From contig NMRB01001188.1 of the NCBI GenBank assembly GCA_002633025.1, forward strand, positions 151,222 to 215,221: a stretch of DNA of 64,000 bases. Reading direction: 5' to 3'. Position numbers and translations under genes: made by a program. The notes under the pieces are model-generated. The model did no database searches. It was not told the origin of the DNA and saw only the letters and a list, made by a program, of their open reading frames with translations. Source of the DNA: Notospermus geniculatus. Taxonomy: Eukaryota > Nemertea > Pilidiophora > Heteronemertea > Lineidae. Shown here in pieces: positions 46,930 to 57,900 of this stretch. How positions within the stretch are numbered: position 1 is the stretch's first letter; every line of letters begins with the position of its first letter.

Positions 46930-47121
46930 TTTCAGTAGAACTCAGATGAGCTGCTCATTCAGCGCATACAATCTGAGCATTTCCGACCGGTACCCATTTA
47001 TACACCTGGGTGGAGAGAGGCCAGTAAGGCAAAGAGACCTGCCCAAAGTCTCACGCCAGCAGCGGGATTCGAACCCGGGATCCTCTGACCGCTAGTCGGA
47101 GGCCCGAACCACTACACCACC
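46930..47121 (-). mobile_element. tRNA-derived SINE, cut by assembly gap
   Basis: Reverse-oriented copy of the SINE at 14718 and 17018; B-box complement GGATTCGAACCCGGGATCC at 47068-47086. Its head runs into the N block. Confidence 0.75.
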
Positions 47122-47337
47122 NNNNNNNNNNNNNNNNNNNNNNNNNNNNNNNNNNNNNNNNNNNNNNNNNNNNNNNNNNNNNNNNNNNNNNNNNNNNNNN
47201 NNNNNNNNNNNNNNNNNNNNNNNNNNNNNNNNNNNNNNNNNNNNNNNNNNNNNNNNNNNNNNNNNNNNNNNNNNNNNNNNNNNNNNNNNNNNNNNNNNNN
47301 NNNNNNNNNNNNNNNNNNNNNNNNNNNNNNNNNNNNN
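47122..47337. other. Assembly gap (216 N)
   Basis: Run of N. Apparent open frames crossing it are meaningless. Confidence 0.99.
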
Positions 47338-47739
47338 CAATTGACCTCCCTTCCGCGGCGCGCACCACCCGCGTACCACATGCAGCGTCATTCTCGTACC
47401 ATCCTCGTATCTTCCTAGGATGTGGCGCGGCGTCATGGAAGGCATGCAGTGAAGACGTAACGTCATTCACCCGACGTCACGCAACAGAGACGCGTGACGT
47501 ACCCGTACCATCCGCGATGAACTGAAGGTTACCTTCCGCGCCACGTCCGAGGGAGGTACGCGGATTCTGGGAGGTCAATTGTGCAACGTACTGTATCAAT
47601 GTGTCAACTTCCGTACAAGAAGGAATGTAGCGGAATGGGGTGGATTGGGGAGGTTCCCTGTCCATTTTGGCCGCAATCAGACACATATAATATATATTCT
47701 TCGAGTGACCAGGTTCTAGACCTATTGATATATGCGTAA

Positions 47740-48745
47740 AGATCCGCCAGAAGCTAATTCACCGTCTTGAAGAATTTAATTTCCTAGGTTTAACTATTCA
47801 TCAACATCTTCATTGGGCTTCTCATATTCGAATTATATCCTTAAATATTTCAAGGGCGATAGGAATTTTAAATCACATCAAATATCTTGTTCCTTAATCA
47901 CTCTATATCATGCTTTCATCACACCTCATCTTAACTATCATTTTGCTGTCTTGGGGCTATGGCTTCAAAAACATTTACAAATTACAAAAGAAAGCTATTG
48001 GTGTAATTACACAAAGTCATTTCATAGCTCATACAGAACCCTTGTTCAAGGAACTAAAGATCCTCAAACTACCAGACTTGCATTCATTCGTTCAAATGAA
48101 ATTCCTTTACAATTTTTTTTTCAGAGTCACTTGCCAAATTACTTAATGTACAACTCCTTCTTTTAAGAAATATAAATAATAATGAATTTGATTGTTTGTT
48201 AAAACAAACGATCAAATTCAATGAATTGGATTGTTTGTTAAAACAAACAATCAAATTCATTATCACAATACGAGAAACAGACAAAACCTGGTGACACCTT
48301 TTTGTACCTTTGCAAAAAACAGACCACTCTACAGTGCTGTTAACATTTTCAATTCATTGCCTTCAACAGTGTCTGATAAAATTTATACTCATAGTTTTCA
48401 TGGTTTCACAACATACTACAAAATTACTTATTAGAATTGTACAATACCATCTGCACAGCACAACATTGTTATGTTTGCGCTCGTGTAAATAATAGTCTGG
48501 CTTTGTAATTCTAATTCTGTTCAACATCGTTGCTCTTGTATCTCTATCTATCTTTGTATTTTATTTTGCATATCTGTCTATGTATTTCATTTTGAACAAC
48601 TTTATTTACATTTATTATTTTGTCTTGGGGCAAAGCCGTAAACGATCCTATTAGGATCTTGGCTTTGTCCCTGACCACAATTCTTCCCATGTGTATGTAT
48701 TTTGTTAGTGTTTGTGTTGGTCAAAATAAATATCAATATCAATAT
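47740..48745 (+). pseudogene. Non-LTR retrotransposon 3' fragment (CR1/Jockey-like RT remnant)
   Basis: Broken frames read F-N-F-L-G-L-T-I-H-Q-H-L-H-W, then L-S-W-G-Y, then Q-K-K-A-I-G-V-I-T, H-T-E-P-L-F-K-E-L and F-N-S-L-P-S. These are landmarks of the reverse transcriptase thumb and C-terminal region of CR1/Jockey-type elements. Stops and frame changes show decay; a hairpin (48175-48262) is inserted. The 3' end has AAATATCAATATCAATAT-like tail repeats. No endonuclease or catalytic RT core is present. Confidence 0.75.
48175..48262. repeat. Double hairpin AATTTGATTGTTTGTTAAAA
   Basis: GAATTTGATTGTTTGTTAAA with its complement, twice in succession, inserted into the retrotransposon fragment. 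Confidence 0.7.
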
Positions 48746-49209
48746 AATGAAATGTAACGGCGGGGAGGTGGCAAAGTTAAAAAAAAACGTATGGCGAGCG
48801 AAACTGGGAAAGATGGAATGAATAACTTTTCTGTTCAGCCAAAAATATTTTATTGAAGTGCATGTAAGAACGTTTGTGCAACCTGCCATTGTAATATTAA
48901 GTCCACAGCCCTACGTGTACTAACAAATATCTGCCAAAAATGCATGAACATGAAATAAATATTAGCTTTCTTAGGTGAAAGACATTTCTTCCTACCAGAC
49001 TCGAACCCACGGACCCTCGCATGAGGCATCAATCGCCAGCACTAAGGGGCAGCACGCCTTCATCACTAGGCCAAGTCCCCATCTTCAAAAAAGATGGTTC
49101 AATGACCTATTGTTAAACGAGGTGTCCATCAGTACCCTGTCAGTACCGGTAGTCGAAACTCTCTCCGAACCCAAACACTTTTATGTTATGCATTTATGAC
49201 ATTTTTTTT

Positions 49210-49500
49210 TAAATACAAGGTTAATTGTTGATTATAATACGCAGGGGTGGGGTCTTAAAGATAATGTATCACGACTTCATTGTTTACATTCAATGTTTGT
49301 AAACATGGATGTTTACATTATGTTATTTTAGACTTTTGGGACATGCCAACCCACCAAAATGAATACTTTTGGAATCAACAGAATTTCTAGAGGGGAATAC
49401 CACCAACAAATTACTCATAAGACAAAGAAAGCCTTGACATAAACAAACAAAATGTAAATAAACAATGAATTTCGTGGCCCGCGAAAATATCCGTGATATT
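49210..49500. repeat. Dispersed repeat, inverted copy at 60283-60530
   Basis: TAAAGATAATGTATCACGAC to CGCGAAAATATCCGTGATAT recurs in reverse orientation in the LamG gene intron, with several substitutions. Confidence 0.75.
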
Positions 49501-49502
49501 AT

Positions 49503-49918
49503 GGCCCGTATTCAATAAGGGTGATCATCGCACGTTTAAGGGTGTTTTGGCCTAATCAGCGTACAAATTCTGCATTACACAGGTTAAAGGCCTAGAAAAC
49601 TACTCTGATGTCTGTACGGTGGTTCAGCAGAGGCGTTTACCCGCAGGATAATCACACGCGTCTAACCTGCCTCTGAGTCAAAGAGCATGAAGGAAATGTT
49701 GAACGATCAGGAAGGCTTGTCTAGAATTTTTCCAACACGTTCTATTGTCCTCGCACACTAAGACGCAGGAATGTTAGACGCGTGTAATCATCGTGTGGGT
49801 AAAATGCCAGGGATCAGGCAGCTTACAGAACGTAGAACAATAGTTTCTAGGCCTATAACCTGTGTAATGCAGAATTTGTACGCTGATTTAGCTAAACACC
49901 CTTATTGAATACGGCCCA
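49503..49918. mobile_element. Foldback MITE, family N copy 4 (long)
   Basis: Ends GGCCCGTATTCAATAAGGG and CCCTTATTGAATACGGCC; inner arms GTACAAATTCTGCATTACAC and complement. 416 bases. Confidence 0.75.
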
Positions 49919-50999
49919 ATATCTTTAATGTTACAATGGCAGGTTGCACAAACGGTCTTACATGTACTTCAATAAAATATTTTTGGCTGAACAGAAAAGT
50001 TATTCATTCCATCTTTCCCAGTTTCGCTCGCCATACGTTTTTGTGAAGATGGCCACCTCCCCGCCGTTATATTTCATTATATGTGTCTGATTGCGGCCAA
50101 AATGGACACGGAACCTCCCCAATCCACCCCATTCCGCTACATTCCTTCTTGTACGGAAGTTGACATATTGATACATTCCTGGAAAAGTATTGTGTTTATA
50201 GCATACTCAAGATGGACTTAAGGTTTTGCAGGGTTAAAGTCTATCCAGTGATTTGTCACAAGCACCTGCAATGGTGCTGTTAGTCCAATCCGGATAAAAC
50301 CACAGCCCAAGTCAAATTGTTTGGCCAAGTGATATGAATAACCCCTTCCCACCCAATGGGTCTGACAGGGTGGTATCTGTCTCGATTCACGGACTGATAT
50401 TAACCCCTTCCCACCCAATGGATCTGATAAGACATACTAGTATATCTCGATTCACCTACTTATCGCTCTTTCCCCTGTTTCATCCTCTTGACTTGGCAGG
50501 CCATAGTCAGCTGAGCGCAAGGCTCACGGGCCTCTTGTTTAGAAGTGCCGTCTCCAAGGCTACTTTCATTTCACCAGCACAATCCCATCCTTCAGCGACC
50601 TGTAAATGGTCTTGATTGGTAGGCCTAAAGGTGGCGTAAAATGGTCTTGATTGCAGTAACACTCAAGTGCTGGTGCCACAGAAAGTTTCAACAGGGATGT
50701 CAAAAAAACGAAGACCCAATGCCTGAAAAATTCTGCCATGATCTGTAAACAGATGGCAGGGAACGGCATATTTTATGAAACACACCGAAGGTTTTACGAA
50801 AAAAGCACTTTATAGAAATGGTCGAAGACTGTTTTACGATTCTCGTCACCTACTATGTATACAAAATTTTACGAAAGTGGGTGTTCAGTTTTACACATCT
50901 GGGGGAATTCTCATTTCCGACATACCTGCCACAACCATTCACCTAAGAATCGACCAAGAGGTGTTGTGAGGTTGATATTCACCGTAAATCGTGAAATGA

Positions 51000-52690
51000 A
51001 GGATAGCCTCCAACTAGGCCTACAGCCCTAAGTCCTTGAGAATTTACTATGGGTCCCTTTTGAAAAGTTGCAGAGATTAGTCTTATCTCGATATTCCCAA
51101 ATTATAGTAGGTGTATCGTTAATTTTCAGACATTTCCAGCAACAATCCCACTGTATGGCTATTTGCCGGAAGTGTTCCAAGGCGCCAATGCAGAGAAAAT
51201 TCGTGAAAATGACGAAATCTATCGGCGGTTACCGCCAGTGTACAATGTAGGAAGAGAAGATATAATTCTGAACGCTGTAATGCTTGATTGATCATGTTTG
51301 TCGTATGCCTGCGCAGTTGTCACTTTAAATTCATGTTGATGCTGGGAGGTATGTCGGAAATGAGATAATTATCATCCAGGCGGTGGAGATCGATGATGCT
51401 GACAGGAGCCGTCCATCGTCCATCATCCACCGTCCATCGTCCAGGTTTTTCGAATACCCGCCGGGAAGATCGTCGTGCCTATATTTTCTAATTACACACA
51501 TTCCCGGCAAGTTATAAAATGCAACCTAACAAAAAGGCCCATCGTAGTGCTGAATCGGTTAATGTCGTCCTGGGTATACCTTATGTTTACCCATGATCGT
51601 CTTGGGTAATCCTTTCCTTTGCCCAGGATCGTCCTGGGTAAACATGAGGATCCTTAACTTTATCCAGCTTGGAGTTCCCGCCGAATCGCTCTGAACGTTC
51701 AACTGCGTCCGAGGATGGGATTGGTACGCATGTCACGATGCAACCGCGAAATGCACTGTGCATATAAATTAACACGTGTGCATTTAAAATTTTGTTGATT
51801 TTGCATCCTTAGTTTGAGAATGGTTACTATATCAATATCAAATATAAAACCCGGAATGAAATGGCCGAAATGATCGAAATGGTCGAAATTCAAGTTTTTA
51901 TGCATTCAAAAATCTATCGATAATGACCGAGTATGCTTCTTCCAATGAAGACGCTGCAGATGATGACCGTGGACAGACAGCTGCTGCACTGTGCTGTCGG
52001 TGGTCCCGCACTGGCGGATTTTTTTTTCTTCAAAAACCATGCCTGGTGTTCAGCTATAGGCTCCATAACGATCAATGTCATAAATGTTGTACATCACACT
52101 TATAGTACGTTTGAGTCATCTGGAGCTCGATGGGCGGACCTTCGGTGTCAGGCAGACCTTGGTATTGTTGGTGAACTCTGGCTATTGACATGCGTTTTAT
52201 TGACAGGACACTTCCAGCCAATCCCATGCCTGTGCCTGTGTTCAATTTCAAATCAATGTCTAGTTGTATGTTCAATTTCAAACCAAGCTTCAGCTGGTTA
52301 GAAAACAATGTGCGTTGGACCGTTTAAAGTAAACCCTAAGTTCATTGTGGCCAAAAGGGTGAATGTCGTCCTGGGTANCTTCACTAAAACAATACCCTCG
52401 GTGTAGTTTCGGTAGCCGAACATCACCCAGCTTCCGCAATCTGTGCCTAGGAACGAGTCCTATTTAGAAATCCCGTGGAATCTCGCGGTCTCGCGCCGCG
52501 GTACTTGTTGAGTGTAGCTGTTCATGACATGCGTCAGGCGGTCATGTGACCACGGGCGAGACAACCTCGAATCCAGGTGTCTACTACGATGCTGGGTGAT
52601 TTTCGGCTACCAAAAGTACACCCAGGGTATTGTTTTAGTGAAGATTGAGATCCTGGGTGATCTTTGTGTATACCCAGGACGACATTTACC
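51000..52690. other. Intergenic or intronic sequence, no gene recognised
   Basis: No exon supported. Contains an N at 52378 and scattered words such as GTCCTGGGTA repeated near 51565, 51625, 52368 and 52650, which may be a degenerate short repeat. Confidence 0.45.
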
Positions 52691-52699
52691 CTTGTGTTG

Positions 52700-54196
52700 T
52701 GCAAAGGGGCTGTAACGTATTCGGGTGATTGTACGGATCAGGGATTGTGAAGCAACCGTAAGAGCTATCTTTTTGAAACTTGGGTGACATATACCTTGCC
52801 CCAAAACTACATCAATTATTAATACCAAACTTTGATGCATGGTCGTTATGTAACACCTCGTTATGTAACACCCAACCAAATTCTATCAGGTTTTCAAGGG
52901 TTTTCTTCAAGAAAATGGGTTCAATTGAGGTTGAAACCTCATGCTATGTTGCAGTGCATGTTGAGTGTGACGGGGGAGGCTGACTTCTTTGCAGTTGCCA
53001 TGGCAACCAACCATTTTCTGTTCTTTGACACCCATTTCATTTCATGATTGAAACCAACATCAAAACCATGCTTTTCAAGTAATGTCCAGCAGACTCATTT
53101 GCATCAACGACATGATCTAATTATGTAACACCTAGCAACCAACATAGCAACCAAGAAAGGTATTTCCGCTCTATGGGGTCAGTTTGGAACTTCACAGTTT
53201 GCTGAAGTACAGCTTGCAAAGCTTCTTTACTGGATACTCAGCACAAGATGCTGTTTGTCGTTGGTTTTGGTTTGGTTATCTCCAGTAACTACCATAGCGA
53301 CCACCTTTTAGCATTCTATTTTGAAAAACGCTTGTCATTTCTACAGCTGAGCCGTGGGCATTTCAGTCAGAAACCACCGACACAGTGAGAGTCCATCATG
53401 AAATAGTGCAAAGAGGGGTTTGTCTTCACTCTGTTGACCAATGCGTTTGTGTGTTTCAGCAACATTGGCATTGATTGATTGTTTGACATGGTACACCAGA
53501 ACATTTGTACCATTATGCAGGTGTCCATTCTATGACATAATCAGTTTACACAATTGCAGCACACTGTGATTGGGGTTGAAAAAAGATTCTTTACATTACA
53601 TAACTTGCAGCTTAGACACAGTGTCAAACAAGTGATAATCAGTCTGCAATGAAAATGTGATCTCCTGCCAGAAGGCCTACTGGTCTGTCCAATTACTGGA
53701 GTTTGTTAATCATCATTTGCCTCGACATTCTTTGGTGATGTAAAGGGTTAATGGCGTTGCTATGATGGTTGCTAGGTGTTACATAATTAGATCATGTCGT
53801 TGATGCAAACGAATCTGCTGGACATTGCTTGAAAAGCATGGTTTTGATGTTGGTTTCAATCATGAAATGAAATGGGTGTCAAAGAACAGAAAATGGTTGG
53901 TTGCCATGGCAACTGCTAAGAAGCTTCCCCGTCACACTCAACATGCACTGCAACATAGCATGAGGTTTCAACTTCGATTGAACCCATTTTCTTGAAGAAA
54001 ACCCTTGAAAACCTGATAGAATTTGTTTGGGTGTTACATAATGAGGTGTTACATAATGACCGGGCATCAAAGTTAGGTACCATTGATGTTGTTTTTGGGC
54101 AAGGTATGTCACCTAAGTTTCAAAAAGATAGCTCTTACGGTTGCTTCACAATCCCTGATTCGTACAACCACCCGAATATGTTACAGCCCCTTTTAG
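52700..54196. mobile_element. ~1.5 kb foldback element with ~450 base arms
   Basis: AAGGGGCTGTAACGTATTCG at the left matches the complement of GAATATGTTACAGCCCCTTT at the right. Arms continue through TATGTAACACC repeats to about 53170 and 53745. The ~570-base centre is not coding. It ends about 100 bases before the first LamG exon. Confidence 0.8.
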
Positions 54197-54297
54197 AGTG
54201 CGTTGCTTATACATTCACACCTGCATCATCTTCAGAATATCTTGCTCGCATATCATCCGAAAACCATGTCATTCGTCATATGATCTTTAAGCTTCAG

Positions 54298-54960
54298 ATA
54301 ATATCGCCTTCTTTAATCACGACTGGTGGATTATCCTCGGTCAGGCGGGAAATAACGACACTCTAAATGGCCTGAAGATAAACATCAACGACGTGGAGAT
54401 CAGCGACGATGGCCCAAATAACATGACGTCATGGACATTCAAAGGGAACGAAAATTCGTACATCAGAGTCGAAAATCCGTTAGACGGTCCGCTAACATTT
54501 CGAAACAGTTTCACAATCGGCACTTATATTTATCAAGATTATACGCAGGGCGGTCCCATCATTGAATGGGCTGGCCGACCTGTTGACAGCTATGGAACAA
54601 ACCTTTGGGTCTGGGCGACGTTATTATTTGTAAATCTGGAGGCTGGGAGGGGAGCGACGACGGCTGAGAACTGGCGTGCGACAGTACCATCCGGTGGATG
54701 GCATTTCGTTGGCGTCAGCTTCAATCAGATGACCGGCAATATCACTATGTGGATAGATAGTGCAGACAGTGTTCATGAATATCACGTCGGGACTGCGATA
54801 CCAGCATGCGTGGGTGATGTGTTCATCGGAACCCGACCGAAACAGAAGAGCTTCAATCCGTTGAAGGCGAAACTTGCTGGACTGACCATCCTAAATGGGC
54901 CTATAAACAAGGCGCAGATAAAAGAGTTTAAATGTAACATTGTAGCTTTCGTGGCAAACG
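54298..54960 (+). CDS. LamG gene exon: complete LamG 1
   Basis: 221 codons in one exon, acceptor TAAGCTTCAG and donor GTAAGT, phase 1-1. It contains S-F-T-I-G-T-Y-I-Y, W-H-F-V-G-V-S-F-N-Q-M-T-G-N and, near the end, A-C-V-G-D-V-F-I-G and F-K-C, the probable disulfide pair. Confidence 0.8.
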
Positions 54961-57900
54961 GTAAGTCAAGCAAAAATAATAATGCACAGATAGGCCCCTA
55001 TTGTCGAAATTTATCGTTTAGTTTCAGTACTTACCCAGGCCTTCTTTCACTCGTTAATCTGGTGGCATTCGATTTGAAAACATTTTCTGGTGGGCAATGA
55101 CCGAGGAGATCTAGCGTTTGTAAATGAGCAACAGAAACGAACATGCATTGTAGAATACAGAAAAACGCAGGGAGGCTTAATGTACAACTAGAAAACACGG
55201 TGCCCAATCAATATTGCCGTACAGCTGCGGGAGAAAGTTCCGGTGATCAACACGTGGCGAAGGTGAGGTTCCAACTCGCTACAAATACCATTGCTAAGGG
55301 CAAAATGGTAGCCCTAGGTTAGACTGGTTCCCGTCTTTGCCGCTGCACTCCCGCTGGCGCTCACGTTCCGCTATACAATGACAGGCACGGGGCAGTCATT
55401 TTGACAGGAATTCCTGTCCACGCCACTGCGCACCCTCCCTGCGCATCGCTATTTCCCAGCTTTTTGCTCAATGTTTGTAACTAGAATTAGATCAGATCCA
55501 CGTGTTCCTACTGAGAGCTGTGCCATTTGACAGATCGTGGCTATGAGATGCACACCGATAACACTGAGCAGCATGCATCTGTGCATAGGAGTCGGCCTAC
55601 TATCAGGAGATGGCCAACGAGCAGGGTTTTGCTAGAGGATAAGTCCCTAGTCCACAAGGCCTGCTCCACACCTAGAAAGTACTCAGAATTTGCGCCTGGT
55701 ATGTGTGCAAATCAATACAGCCATGAAAATTCTCCGAAATACGATGTAATCCACTTCTGAGGCGCTCAAACTGCTTCGGCTTCCACCAAATTGTTCACTT
55801 ACCACGAAATACCACACCGCCATCTTGGATAACGGAAAGGGTTTTCCCCGAACAAATATAGCTCGTGACGTCATAACACTGGTACCCCGTGCCTGTCTTT
55901 GAATAGCGGAGCGGCAAAGACGGGAACCAGTCTAGCCCTAGGTGAATGAATACACTATAAAAAGACATGCTGCTGCAATATCTCCCAGAAATTTGCAGGA
56001 GAACGCATCGAAAATCGGCAATTTTCAAATGAACTGTACTGCTGCGGGAGAAGTCTAATTCTCCCGTCCGTAGCCGTACAGTTCATTTTAAAATTGCCGA
56101 TTTTCGATACGTTCTCCTGCGAATTTCTGGGATATATTGCAGAAGCACCTAGCCTTTGTTAGTGTATTCATTCACCTAGGATTATCATTTTGCCCTTAGC
56201 AATGGTATTTATAGTAATTTGGCATCTCAGCTTTGCCAAGCGTATGTGACCGGAACTTTCTCCCGCAGCTGTACGGCAATATTGATTGGCGACCCTGGAA
56301 AATAGACTTTTACAAAACAGGAAGTTACGAGTAAACTTAGATGTCGTATTAAGCTTAGATAAAGGAATTCAGTTGTGGTTTTCAGTGACACGCCTCTAGC
56401 TAAAGGAATTCAGTTGTGATTTTCAGGGCCTATTCGCTTGAGGGCAATTTCTATACAATACCGACCGTACTAAGCACGGCCCACATTACAGTCTACCACC
56501 CACTCTGATTTCCCGCCCAGGACGGTATTGGGGCGCGAGTACAGTATTTCTCTGTTGTAATTTTGTGTATACTCTAGTTTCTTGTTTTTAACACACCTTC
56601 ATTACAAGGTGGTGAGACCGCCTCCATCGTAATATGCATTGATTATGACAATAGGCCTCTTGGAGTATAAAACGCCAAGGCTGAGATTGGGCGGGGGAGG
56701 ATTGAATTTAGTTGACAACATGTTGTAACTGATCAGACGATGAATGACTTGTGGTTTGGCAGTTGAATGAAATTGATCACTTGGACTATAGATAGCCTGA
56801 AGGCCTAGACGTCTCGAGCGGTGCAGACACCGTGCGGCCCAGCGATTGGTCATCCGTGGTGAATGAACTGAAAGACCCTTTGTGTACCTATGGCGGGGGC
56901 GGTGCGTTCAGTGTCCGCCTTGAATATCTAAAGGTGTGTTAAAAACAAGAAACTAGAGTATATCCATCCATATTTTTTTTCTGTTTTTCTGTTCTTCGTT
57001 ACTGTGTTTCTGTTTCTTGTTTTACAAGCAATTGAGGAGATCCACCTGCGCCACTGACGCTCTCCTTTCGTGGTTCCGGCCACCACACGTGTGGCTACCT
57101 TAAAGGGACTAGGAGATTTTTTTCAAGCTTCGGTTATTACAAAATGCTAGTCGTTCATGATAAATTCCCACCGTCAATTCACTTTTTCAATTAAGTGTTA
57201 ATTACTGGCACCCAGACAAATCAGTTATCACCACACCATGGAGCATTCACCTCGTCACTGGGAACCTAATCAACCTAATAGAGTACAAGCTCGCTCCATA
57301 CAATACATACAGCGACACTGTTGATTAGGTTCCCAGTGAATGCTCCATTGTGTGGTGATACTGATTTGTTTGGGTGCCAGTAATTAACACTTAATTGAAA
57401 AAGTGAATTGACGGTGGGAATTTATCATGACTAGCATTTTGTAATAACCGAAGCTTGAAAAACTTTTCCCAGTCCCTTTAACTTGTCCTCTTGTCTACAG
57501 AATCGCCTGACATGCCTTACGAAGACTGGATCCCACACATTGATGATTTGTTTTTTGAATGTTTCTTTCAACAAGATGAGTTGCCAATAGATATTCACGG
57601 CCTACCAGAAGCCTTACCAAAGACATACCAATGTAGTCAGACCCCTCGTAAGTGAAATAATTGCCCATGTTTGAACGCTATTTCCGGTAACTTGATTTGT
57701 CATTCTCGCCACGTTCCAGCAATCGCTGACTGAGTACAGGCAAACGATGAAGTTTACCCGCGACAACCGCAACAAGCGTTTGTTTCACCACGTATGAGCC
57801 TGGTACAGTATTTCAAATAAGTAAATGAACACAGGAAAATTGGAATTTCTCAAACACGGCTGGTGATAAACCGATGCGGTTTGCGGCATTTGATAGGACA

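Larger units (their letters stand above)
46020..50920. mobile_element. Broken ~4.9 kb foldback element
   Basis: Left-arm blocks at 46030-46880, 47575-47700 and 48740-48900 recur in inverted order at 50210-50910, 50085-50170 and 49920-50085. Examples are GGTGCCAGCACTTGAGTGT versus ACACTCAAGTGCTGGTGCC, and the ATGTAGCGGAATGGGGTGGA block. The arms are interrupted by a palindrome (46389-46525), a SINE, Ns, a non-LTR fragment and a foldback. Confidence 0.7.

Noticed and set aside
47051-47470. Open frames crossing the N block
   Set aside because: Most residues are unknown; the flanks are SINE and foldback sequence.
52607-54366. Open frames in the 52.7-54.2 kb foldback
   Set aside because: The same sequence appears inverted in both arms with frames not preserved between them.
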